Made by a program: the position numbers and the translations under genes
Part shown: positions 33,827 through 41,185 of the stretch, in pieces
How positions within the stretch are numbered: position 1 is the stretch's first letter
Layout of the letters: each line of letters opens with the position of its first letter
Notes under the pieces: generated by a model
Database searches by the model: none
What the model saw: the letters and a program-made list of their open reading frames with translations, nothing else
What the model was told of the DNA's origin: nothing
Assembly (NCBI GenBank): GCA_023396225.1
Contig: JAEWWT010000031.1
Coordinates: 1-41,436, forward strand
Reading direction: 5' to 3'
Origin: Bacillota bacterium
GTDB taxonomy: Bacteria > Bacillota > Clostridia > Oscillospirales > Ruminococcaceae
Length of the DNA stretch: 41,436 nt

Positions 33827-34153
33827 TTAATCTTCTTTTCCTCGCAATAAAAAACTTAAATCATCCTTCATGGTTTTAAATTCTTGAATTATTGTTTCTA
33901 AGTTTCTTTCAATTCCTTCTACTTGCACCTCAGAAATTTTGCCATGATTGTAAGCAATTAGCCTTTCTGGAACAATATTATATGACCAACTATCTGTATA
34001 CCGATCTTTATTGTGAACAGCAAAACCTATGGGAAGTTTCTCTTCACGCATACCAAAACTCACTGCCATAGGAGAAACTCCTAAATAATCAGCAGCAATT
34101 TTACAAGTTATTTTTGACATCTGTCGGATTTCTTCATCACTGTATTTCGCCAC
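33827..34153 (-). CDS. Small HTH-containing hypothetical protein
   Basis: 108 residues starting at GTG 34153, with GGAGGTGA about 8 nt upstream. KITCKIAADYLGVSPMAVSF is an HTH_17/excisionase-like helix pair, followed by GMREEKLPIGFAVHN, a short wing, and a coiled C-terminal helix (IERNLETIIQEFKTMKDDLS). It is the first gene of a two-gene unit with the double-HTH protein. It may be a small regulator of a mobile segment; I cannot name it. Confidence 0.7.
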   Translation of the reverse strand: MAKYSDEEIRQMSKITCKIAADYLGVSPMAVSFGMREEKLPIGFAVHNKDRYTDSWSYNIVPERLIAYNHGKISEVQVEGIERNLETIIQEFKTMKDDLSFLLRGKED

Positions 34154-34190
34154 AAGAACTCACCTCCAATCCAATCTAAATATAAAAACA

Positions 34191-34230
34191 ACAGACTTTC
34201 AGCAAAATTTAAATTTACAAGAAAGTCTGT
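34191..34230 (-). terminator. Terminator of the toxin-antitoxin operon
   Basis: ACAGACTTTC (34191-34200) pairs perfectly with GAAAGTCTGT (34221-34230) around a 20-nt AT-rich loop. On the minus strand the stem is followed by TGTTTTTATA. It lies 22 nt past the antitoxin stop. Confidence 0.7.
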
Positions 34231-34251
34231 ATAAATTTTAAATTAAGCGTT

Positions 34252-35247
34252 TTACATCTGTTCGAACATTTTCTGAGCATAACCCTTAATATCATTTGTA
34301 TTAATCATATTGTGCTTTTCTTTAACAGCACTAAAGTAAGTTCCAATCAGTTCTTTCTCAATAGTTCGGTCTGATGCTGCAGTCGGCGAAAGTTCTCCTC
34401 TGGTTGACAGCCACGGAGTTTCTGAATGAGTGAAGCCTTCAAGAACTTTCCCACTATAGCAACAAATATTCTTTATCACGCTATCCAAAATTGCTTTTTC
34501 GGAGGAAGAAAATACCGAATCATCAAATTCTTCATTTCCTTCAATAGGGTCAAATCGATAATCACGATACCTAAAGTATATATCTCTATAAACAGGACCA
34601 TGCACCCAGGCTTCACACTCCTCAGAAAAGAGAAATGTTTTGTAGAAAGCATAATAAAATCCCTGAATATAATACAAAGCTTTCTGTAATGCTAATGGCG
34701 TAATGTCTTCACATTGACTCAGCAAATATTCAATTGCCAAATCTATCTTTGTCTTTGTGTTTTGAGTTCTTCCAAGAAGTTCATTTACTGCTCTTTTGCT
34801 CTTCTCATAAGATGCAGTAGTTTTCAGATTTTCTTTATTGTTTTCCAACATTTCTGCATAATAGGCTGGATCATCATAAAGCTTTTGCAGAATTTCAGAA
34901 TACTGCTTTGTTGGCATATCTCCATCGCAATATCGAGAAAATGTCTGTTCTCCCCAACCAAGCAAAAGGGATAGTGGTCGTTTTCCAATTGCATATTTTT
35001 CTGGAATTGCTAAAATCACCTCAAGTGATACGATATTATTCTTTTCTCGATATGCATCATATAGCGCTTTCAAATTAAAATCATTTACCTCTGCAACATA
35101 AATTTCAGAGCCGCAGTCTACACAACGCGCTTCTTTTCCAATATAAGAATATTTTTCACCTTTAATAGTGCCTTCCATTTTCTTTTCATTAATAGTAAAA
35201 GTAACATCATTTCTACATTCTTCGCAAAATACTTTTCTTTCACTCAT
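34252..35247 (-). CDS. Antitoxin: MqsA-like zinc ribbon + HTH + Panacea (SocA/DUF4065) domain
   Basis: 331 residues from ATG 35247 (AAAGGAGG 7 nt upstream; the frame is open to 35265). Three parts: a zinc ribbon with CEEC (8-11 or so) and CVDCG about 37 residues later, as in MqsA; an HTH region LSLLLGWGEQTFSRYCDGDM, also MqsA/YgiT-like; and a C-terminal Panacea/SocA domain, ITPLALQKALYYIQGFYYAF then CEAWVHGPVYRDIYFRYRDY. Panacea domains neutralise many unrelated toxins, and the N-terminal part should bind the operon's promoter. It follows the toxin-like gene by 26 nt; toxin first, antitoxin second is the MqsRA order. Confidence 0.85.
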   Translation of the reverse strand: MSERKVFCEECRNDVTFTINEKKMEGTIKGEKYSYIGKEARCVDCGSEIYVAEVNDFNLKALYDAYREKNNIVSLEVILAIPEKYAIGKRPLSLLLGWGEQTFSRYCDGDMPTKQYSEILQKLYDDPAYYAEMLENNKENLKTTASYEKSKRAVNELLGRTQNTKTKIDLAIEYLLSQCEDITPLALQKALYYIQGFYYAFYKTFLFSEECEAWVHGPVYRDIYFRYRDYRFDPIEGNEEFDDSVFSSSEKAILDSVIKNICCYSGKVLEGFTHSETPWLSTRGELSPTAASDRTIEKELIGTYFSAVKEKHNMINTNDIKGYAQKMFEQM

Positions 35248-35273
35248 AACAATGCCTCCTTTCAATTCCCGAC

Positions 35274-35684
35274 TTACCTAAATAGGTAATCAATCGGCTT
35301 GTTTGGTTTATGAAAAGATATTACAACTGTACGACTTCCGTTAGACATATCTATCACGTTAAATTTGGTATAAATATCTACTGTTTCTTCTTCTCCGTCA
35401 GCATTAAACAATTGAACCTGTGGCACAAAAACATAAAGAACTTCATATTCAAAACCAATTTTAGTATTCTGCAAGGTATGACAAAAATCTTCTGTTCTGA
35501 GCTGTAGTAATATTGATTTTTGTTTATCACTTCGAATATTATATTCATTAATAAAGTCTATATTTTCCTTTCTGTTTTCGTTTAGTGCAATCGTATATTT
35601 ATTATTTACCACACAATCTTTTATTTTATCAAGAATAGCATCTATCTGCTCTCTTGTGTAGTTCTGATTATAGTACGGATTCAT
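35274..35684 (-). CDS. Probable toxin, MqsR-like
   Basis: 136 residues. The pattern YTREQIDAILDKIKDCVVNN, then IDFINEYNIRSDKQKSILLQ, DFCHTLQNTK and a C-terminal VVISFHKPNKPI resembles the MqsR/RelE-fold mRNA interferases (small N-terminal helices, then a beta sheet ending in VISFHK). The EVLYVFVPQVQLFNADGEEE insertion makes it longer than E. coli MqsR (98 residues). The ribosome binding site GAGGTG precedes ATG 35684. Its place directly before a Panacea antitoxin supports a toxin role. The assignment to MqsR is moderate, and the catalytic residues are not certain. Confidence 0.7.
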   Translation of the reverse strand: MNPYYNQNYTREQIDAILDKIKDCVVNNKYTIALNENRKENIDFINEYNIRSDKQKSILLQLRTEDFCHTLQNTKIGFEYEVLYVFVPQVQLFNADGEEETVDIYTKFNVIDMSNGSRTVVISFHKPNKPIDYLFR

Positions 35685-35706
35685 TGCATCACCTCTTTGT
35701 AATACA

Positions 35707-35735
35707 ATGATACTTTATTATATGCCATTTGTCAA
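35707..35735 (-). promoter_or_regulatory. Promoter of the toxin-antitoxin operon
   Basis: On the minus strand: TTGACA (read from 35735-35730), a 17-nt spacer and TATCAT (read from 35712-35707). The -10 box is 22 nt upstream of the toxin ATG, so the mRNA leader is short. The HTH of the antitoxin probably represses here. Confidence 0.7.
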
Positions 35736-35784
35736 GATTTATGCATCAATTAGTGCATTTGTATTTGTAAATTTTTTAAGACAA

Positions 35785-35835
35785 AAGCAAAGATGCACCC
35801 TACCAATCAAGGAAGGATGCATCTTCTGCTTTTTA
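35785..35835. terminator. Hairpin terminator after the recombinase remnant
   Basis: AAAAGCAAAGATGCACCCT (starting at 35784) pairs with AGGATGCATCTTCTGCTTTTT (ending near 35834) with one bulge and one mismatch, around a 13-nt loop. Both sides end in A or T runs, so it serves the minus-strand recombinase gene (stop at 35842) and insulates the toxin promoter. Confidence 0.7.
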
Positions 35836-35841
35836 TTTACT

Positions 35842-36612
35842 TTATATCTTCACATCAATCTCCATCCCAGATTTAAAGGCTACTGTGGCTTTTTCATCAT
35901 GCACAATAATCTTTTCTATCAACTTGCGGACTATCTGCTCATCATACTCCTGTATTGTACCTTTCTGCTCCTTAAGAAATTTTGTCATTTCAGCCATTCT
36001 TTGTTTTTGACTTGCGAACCCAGCGTTCTTAGCCAGTGCAGTCTCCTTCTCATCTCGAAGTCGATAAATCTCATTGACAAGAGTGGAGTAATCTTGGTTG
36101 TTATTTGCCAGCTTAACCAGTTCCTTTTGCAGCTGTTCCAATTTCCGTTCAATCAGTTCTACCTCGCTGCCATCGACCTGGTTCATGACTACTGCAATAT
36201 TTCGATTTAGAATATCCATGAACTGTGTTTTGGATTCAAAAACGGAATTAACTGCCTGCACTACAGCGTTCTGCAAATCTTCTTCCCGTATGGTTCTTGC
36301 CGAACAATCAACTGCTGTTTTGTCAAGCCTGCTTGCACATCGCCACACAATGGATTTGCAGCCATGGTTATTCCAATGGATTCTTCTAAAGATATCCCCG
36401 CAGTGTTCGCAGAAGACAATGGTTGATAAAGCATATTTGCTGCTGTAAATACGTTTCTTGCCACTTTCACCGCTTTTGATGTTACCCCTGCGTTCCATCT
36501 CTTCCTGAACCTGCATATATAAATCCCGTGGTATGATAGCATCATGATTGTTTTCCACATAATACTGGGGAACAATACCATCGTTCTTTACTCTTTTTTT
36601 ACTAAGGAAGTC
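35842..36612 (-). pseudogene. Large serine recombinase, C-terminal half only
   Basis: The frame reads leftwards from 36612: DFLSKKRVKNDGIVPQYYVE, then AIIPRDLYMQVQEEMERRGN, a zinc-ribbon segment FCEHCGDIFRRIHW...CKSIVWRC with a further Cys, a long coiled coil (about 36060-36200) and the end KATVAFKSGMEIDVKI. This is the recombinase plus zinc_ribbon_4 portion of TnpX/Tn4451-type integrases. The N-terminal resolvase domain with the catalytic Ser is missing; the text begins directly after the stop of the 622-residue gene. An internal ATG at 36558 exists but would not restore activity. Confidence 0.85.
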
Positions 36613-36617
36613 TAACT

Positions 36618-38486
36618 CTATGATTTAGCTAATCCATCCTTGAACGAACTCTTAAATTTTAATAAGTTTTTCCTCGCAATTTTCATAGCTTCTACAGACT
36701 CTTCAGCATTTTTTATCTGCCTTTTTAGTTCCTTTTTCTCTTTTCCGTTTGCAACATCAGCTTTCAACCTCAGCTCGGTTAATCCGTTTTCAATATCCTT
36801 TATGCTTTGGACATATTGTTCATAAACAGTATCTGAGTATTCCGTGTCATGTTCATCATTCAGGAATATCTCGCGAACGGAGACAAGCAATTTTGCCGAC
36901 TGCAAAATTGTGTTCTGTTTACCAATTAGACCAGCAGCTCCTACCGCTCCACCTACACCTAAGCCCGCGCCTATTCCGAGGGCTGCTCCTCCACCAACAA
37001 TCACAGCAGTACCGCCCAGCATTCCGGCACCACCGGCTGCTATTGCACCGCCGCCAAGATAAGCAAGACAGGCACTTGTTAAGGCCGCGCCGCTAAGCCC
37101 AACAAAGTTCGAGCCGACCAAAGCAACTGCGATTGGTCCTGCTAATGCTCCGGCGGTTGCAATGGTGACTATGGCAATACCGGCAGTTATGACCCCACCG
37201 ATGAGAAGCCCCTTGAGAACTTCTTTTATTTCAAAAACGACCTTTTCATAGCATTTACGAAGACGTTTTATGTAACCTTTATGGTAGTAGTCACCATCAA
37301 AATATGAGTCAAGAAACGCATCACCACTGTTTTTAGAATACCCGCAAGTAGGTATTTGCAACGAGTGGTATTTTTTGCTTGGTATTGAGTTGCCTTTTTT
37401 ATCTTGTTCAAAGCCCAGCGTATAATAGGGCTCAAAGAGCATTGCTTCGAGGAGAACCAACCTGAACCAAGTTTTCTCGGGCTCATTCTGTTCAATTTTC
37501 TTAATAAGTTCCTGTTTGGAATACCAATGAAGCGTAGCACCTTCAATTCCCAAAAAACTCGCAAATCCTCCTGTTATGAATGCTTTCCACTCTTCAAGCC
37601 ACTCATATTTGAGGTTCTTAATCCCATCTTTATTTATGGGCTGCTTTGTGGCTTGGATGTCGTTTAAAGTTTTGTAGTATTCGAGGTTGTATAGAATCTC
37701 TGTTTGTTCAATTGTTAAACCTAGTTTGTCGATTTCCATATCAGCACCTATCTTTTTATAAATTTTATTGTCTTCTTGCCTATATGCAAACCGCTTCATA
37801 TCCTCATATACTTGCCTAATTCGTTTGCTATTCCGGGCTTTCAGACACCAAGACATGTCTTCGCCGATGGCAATAGCGAAATGACCGACACCAACATAGT
37901 TAATCGAAACCCAGTATTTTTGTGTTATGACAGCTTCGCCGACATCGATGGTAGTGAATACGCCTGTTGAAATCGTAAGCATTCTGGCTATAGTAGGATT
38001 ATTCAATGGCTTTACATTGTGCCAGTTTATCTGGTTCATATCTGAAATCGACTGTATGTCGTTCGATCGTATTTCTATTGCAAGGTGCCGAATGAAGTAG
38101 AATGTCCTGACGATACAGTCATTAGCCACAACCGGAATAGCCTGTCTTCCAAGTTCGATGCCAACTCCTAGTTCACCACGCAAGTCAAACTTGATAGTTG
38201 TTTCTTTAATAATCTTGCCGTTCTCATCGTGCTTTGCAAACAGAGTACCGTTGAATAGCTTCGATAGGAATACCGACAGTGAATTCTCACTGACATTCAT
38301 ATTTTTGAAAATTGGCAGGACAGAAAGTTCTTTTGCTAAAGCAAGCATAGGACCAGGTATTCCAGTGCCGCCACTTTTGCCGACTGAACTGCTTGAACCA
38401 GCAACATCACTAACGAGATGAAAGAACCAAGTAATCGTACCGAAGAGTATATCAATTCGATTATCATCTCTGCACTTCTTAAACAT
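36618..38486 (-). CDS. Unrecognised protein with glycine-zipper membrane region
   Basis: 622 residues. Residues 1-400 are soluble-looking, beginning near ILFGTITWFFHLVSDVAGSS, with FDLRGELGVGIELGRQAIPV and GVGHFAIAIGEDMSW further on. Residues about 440-540 form a Gly/Ala-rich zipper of several membrane segments (GGAIAAGGAGMLGGTAVIVG). The last 80 residues are a charged coiled coil. Such Gly-zippers are seen in pore-forming or membrane-bending proteins, but I do not know this family. ATG 38486 lies 3 nt after the PII-like stop and has no clear ribosome binding site; an in-frame TAG precedes it directly. Translation may be coupled, or the N-terminus was lost in a rearrangement. Confidence 0.72.
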   Translation of the reverse strand: MFKKCRDDNRIDILFGTITWFFHLVSDVAGSSSSVGKSGGTGIPGPMLALAKELSVLPIFKNMNVSENSLSVFLSKLFNGTLFAKHDENGKIIKETTIKFDLRGELGVGIELGRQAIPVVANDCIVRTFYFIRHLAIEIRSNDIQSISDMNQINWHNVKPLNNPTIARMLTISTGVFTTIDVGEAVITQKYWVSINYVGVGHFAIAIGEDMSWCLKARNSKRIRQVYEDMKRFAYRQEDNKIYKKIGADMEIDKLGLTIEQTEILYNLEYYKTLNDIQATKQPINKDGIKNLKYEWLEEWKAFITGGFASFLGIEGATLHWYSKQELIKKIEQNEPEKTWFRLVLLEAMLFEPYYTLGFEQDKKGNSIPSKKYHSLQIPTCGYSKNSGDAFLDSYFDGDYYHKGYIKRLRKCYEKVVFEIKEVLKGLLIGGVITAGIAIVTIATAGALAGPIAVALVGSNFVGLSGAALTSACLAYLGGGAIAAGGAGMLGGTAVIVGGGAALGIGAGLGVGGAVGAAGLIGKQNTILQSAKLLVSVREIFLNDEHDTEYSDTVYEQYVQSIKDIENGLTELRLKADVANGKEKKELKRQIKNAEESVEAMKIARKNLLKFKSSFKDGLAKS

Positions 38487-38489
38487 CTA

Positions 38490-39158
38490 TTACTCATAAA
38501 TACCGTAAGCTTTGTTTATATTTTGAATAAAAATGATCCCATTACCTGGCTTATCAATTTCAAGTTTTTTTCGTATTGACGTTACAATGGCCTCAGTAAT
38601 ATCTTCTTTTGATAGGATAATAACTATTTCTTTTTCAGGTTCTATATCCATATTAAATAGTTTGCTCGTTTCATTTACCCCTGAACCTCTTGCATTAATT
38701 ATTGTGCCGCCCTTTGAGCCAGCAGCTTTTGCTGCTTCAATTACTTCCTCAGCTTTACCTCTATTAACAATGGTTATAATATTTTGATACATTAGCTTAT
38801 TAACACCTCTTCTTTCTTCGTTTTCTTCAGACTTATAACACTTAGATCCTACAATTTCACAAGCACTTGTGGTAAAGACAATACCATGATTTGGTTTTTC
38901 AAACTTGAATTCTTTGTTTAGTTCAACTAAAGCATGGTCTGCAGTATGGTTATCTGTTCCCAATAAAACTATTTCCTTTCTTTCATCGTATAAAGATAAG
39001 AAATTTAACAGGGAATTATTTATAGTTCCCTTTCCAAGGAAAATAGTCCCACCAGAAATTCCATGTTCTTTTGCCTTCTGTAATATCCTGCTACCCATTC
39101 CATAGTTAACAACTACATATATTAATTCAAAAATCGGTATACTGTTATAATTAGTCAT
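38490..39158 (-). CDS. Tandem PII-like (GlnB/GlnK superfamily) protein
   Basis: 222 residues holding two PII-like ferredoxin-fold domains: residues about 8-105 (LIYVVVNYGMGSRILQKAKE, GGTIFLGKGT, NHGIVFTTSACEIVG) and about 125-222 (IITIVNRGKAEEVIEAAKAA, GGTIINARGSG, NGIIFIQNINKAYG). Both keep the G-x-I-F/V B-loop-like strand. Canonical T-loop Tyr is not seen. Such proteins are often encoded beside DUF1538 membrane proteins, as here, and probably gate them in response to a nucleotide. The start overlaps the DUF1538 stop by 8 nt; AAGGAG lies 12 nt upstream of ATG 39158. Confidence 0.85.
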   Translation of the reverse strand: MTNYNSIPIFELIYVVVNYGMGSRILQKAKEHGISGGTIFLGKGTINNSLLNFLSLYDERKEIVLLGTDNHTADHALVELNKEFKFEKPNHGIVFTTSACEIVGSKCYKSEENEERRGVNKLMYQNIITIVNRGKAEEVIEAAKAAGSKGGTIINARGSGVNETSKLFNMDIEPEKEIVIILSKEDITEAIVTSIRKKLEIDKPGNGIIFIQNINKAYGIYE

Positions 39159-40644
39159 CCCTCTTTTCAACTCCTTTTGTTTTTGATTTTATAGCAAACA
39201 CCAAGCCCAAAGCTTGTAAGGTGATAATTGGTGTCATTGCAACCATTGCAATCATTCCAAAGCCATCAACCATTAAATCTGCTCCTTCAAAAGCATGTGC
39301 TGCTCCTTGTATAAATGCTAAAATAAAAGTTGCAGTCATAGGACCAGTAGCCACCCCACCAGCATCAAATGCAATTCCTACAAAGAGCTTTGGTATAAAA
39401 AACATCATTGACAGACATATGATGTACCCTGGTAGCAAGTAATGCCATAACTGTATCGCAGGCACTAATACACGTATAACCGATAAAGCAACGGCAAAAC
39501 CAACTCCAATTGCCAGCGGAATTAGAACTGCTTTTCTCTTTACGTAACCGCTTGTTACATCTTCAATCTGGTGAGTTAAAACATAAACAGCTGGTTCTGC
39601 TAAAATCGTTACAACTCCAAGAACAAATCCAATGATTATGATATAAGCTTTATTATCCAATAAAACCAAATTATTACCAATGCTTGTTCCTACATCCATA
39701 AAACCTGCATTTACACCTATTAGGAATACAAGCAAACCTGTAAATGCAAATGCAAATCCCGTAAGTAGTTTTCGAAGTTCTTTTTTCTTTAGTTTAAAAG
39801 ATATTTTCTGCAAAACTAATAATATTACTAATAATGGTAAGATTGCCATAAAACTTTCCATTAAGTAATTAGGGATTATATCTATAAATGGTCTAATGAT
39901 TGAATTTGAATCAGAAATTCCTGAATCAAGCCCAGCAGAGAACTCATTTGTTTTTGAAAATATGTCTAAGAGCAATACGGACATAATTGCACCAGTTGAC
40001 GCGATGGCAACCAATCCAAAACTATCTTTTTCTGATGCCTTACTATCCTTTTTTAGCTTTGATATACCTACTGATAAGGATAAAATAAATGGCACTGCTA
40101 GTATTCCTGTTGTTGATCCGGAAGCATCAAAAGATATGGCCAAGAATTCACGTGACGCAAAAATTGCTAATCCAAAAATGATTAAATATAAAGCAAAAAG
40201 CACTTTATATAAAGGGACATTGTAGAAAACTCTTAAAAAACCCAGTGATAGCATTATTGCTAACCCTATTGACACAATAATTAGTATACTAATTCCGGAT
40301 ATTTGACCTGATGTCACTAGATTGACTTGATTCGCAAGAACCATTAGACCCGGCTCCGCTATTGATATAAAAAACCCAAGTATTAATCCTGCGATCAACA
40401 CAATCCATAGCTTGTTTGATCTAGCAAATGATGTTCCTGTTAACCCTCCAAGCGGAGTAATACCAATGTCTACTCCTATTAAAAAAATGGTCAGACCCAA
40501 TACCACAAAAAAAGAACCAATAAGAAATCTAATGATTAATGTTGTGTCAATGGGGGATACAGTAAAATTAAGTATTAGTACTAATACTGTAATCGGGAGG
40601 ACCGAGAACAATACTTCTTTAAACTTTGATACAATCACATTCAA
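39151..40644 (-). CDS. DUF1538 integral membrane protein (two internal repeats)
   Basis: About 497 residues with 12 or more membrane segments. Two DUF1538 halves are visible, counted from the in-frame ATG 40668: AEPGLMVLANQ (104-114) matches AEPAVYVLTHQ (358-368), and FDASGSTTG (180-188) matches FDAGGVATG (434-442), an offset of 254. The start is uncertain: ATG 40668 and ATG 40653 lie before or on the AGAAAGG site, whereas TTG 40644 has it at proper spacing, so I use that. The family is of unknown function, probably a transporter controlled by the PII-like partner, whose gene overlaps the 3' end. Confidence 0.85.
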   Translation of the reverse strand: MNVIVSKFKEVLFSVLPITVLVLILNFTVSPIDTTLIIRFLIGSFFVVLGLTIFLIGVDIGITPLGGLTGTSFARSNKLWIVLIAGLILGFFISIAEPGLMVLANQVNLVTSGQISGISILIIVSIGLAIMLSLGFLRVFYNVPLYKVLFALYLIIFGLAIFASREFLAISFDASGSTTGILAVPFILSLSVGISKLKKDSKASEKDSFGLVAIASTGAIMSVLLLDIFSKTNEFSAGLDSGISDSNSIIRPFIDIIPNYLMESFMAILPLLVILLVLQKISFKLKKKELRKLLTGFAFAFTGLLVFLIGVNAGFMDVGTSIGNNLVLLDNKAYIIIIGFVLGVVTILAEPAVYVLTHQIEDVTSGYVKRKAVLIPLAIGVGFAVALSVIRVLVPAIQLWHYLLPGYIICLSMMFFIPKLFVGIAFDAGGVATGPMTATFILAFIQGAAHAFEGADLMVDGFGMIAMVAMTPIITLQALGLVFAIKSKTKGVEKRDD

Positions 40645-40734
40645 AACAGTCATCCTTTCTTTATGCATATTATGCTTCTATGATGTAAGCATCGCCTCAC
40701 TTATAAATTTCGTTTTGTTTTTGTCCCTTCATCA

Positions 40735-40971
40735 TTATTTAGTAGTCTTTTTATACCTTTGCTGGTGAGATGAAGTTTTTTCAATTGCCATCAGATCAGA
40801 TTCATTTTTGTGAACATAGTTTAAAAATGGTGTTCCTAACAAAAGTCTATCTTTAACAACAATCCGATTCCATTCGTAACCTTTAAACAAATCTTTTACA
40901 AGAAACACCTCTCCATCCAAAACATGATCTGTCTCCTTTATAGCAAGTTCCAGCAACTCATTTACATCCAT
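40735..40971 (-). CDS. Small DUF1413-like protein
   Basis: 78 residues from ATG 40971 (GAGGGTG upstream; the frame is open to 40992). It reads ELLELAIKETDHVLDGEVFL, then VKDLFKGYEWNRIVVKDRLL and EKTSSHQQRYKK. I associate it with DUF1413-type short clostridial proteins, a group without known function that often rides on mobile elements. It is upstream of the DUF1538 gene with a 66-nt or longer gap, probably in the same transcript. Confidence 0.65.
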   Translation of the reverse strand: MDVNELLELAIKETDHVLDGEVFLVKDLFKGYEWNRIVVKDRLLLGTPFLNYVHKNESDLMAIEKTSSHQQRYKKTTK

Positions 40972-41005
40972 AATAATCACCCTCTCATACAATGTTCATA
41001 ACAAC

Positions 41006-41034
41006 ATTGTATACCACATTTATATAAAAATCAA
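41006..41034 (-). promoter_or_regulatory. Promoter for the DUF1413/DUF1538/PII unit
   Basis: Minus strand: TTGATT (read from 41034-41029), a 17-nt spacer and TACAAT (read from 41011-41006), 35 nt before ATG 40971. Confidence 0.5.
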
Positions 41035-41140
41035 TCTATAACTGAATTAATACTGCCAATTAATGAACCTTACTCGGCGGTAGTGTTCCATAAACAGTTC
41101 TTATACTAATTTGTATTAACTAATTAGATTACAAAAGAAA

Positions 41141-41170
41141 ACCCACAACTCTACTCTAAAGTCATGGGCT
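41141..41170 (-). terminator. Probable terminator of the right-hand recombinase gene
   Basis: On the minus strand a stem with one mismatch block (AGT..TGGG type arms at 41141-41150 and 41160-41169) is followed by TTTTCTTTTG. It lies 16 nt past the recombinase stop at 41186. Confidence 0.5.
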
Positions 41171-41185
41171 ATTGGGGGCCATTTT

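Noticed and set aside
35707..36210. 167-residue plus-strand open frame
   Set aside because: It is antisense to the recombinase tail and the terminator; the translation is Phe/Leu/Cys-rich shadow text.
36749..37096. Pro/Ala-rich and His/Arg-rich plus-strand frames
   Set aside because: They are antisense readings of the Gly/Ala-rich zipper of the minus-strand 622-residue gene, which explains the odd composition.
40672..40692. Short inverted repeat ATGCTT/AAGCAT between the DUF1413-like and DUF1538 genes
   Set aside because: The arms are only 6 bp and no T run follows, so it is too weak to call a terminator.
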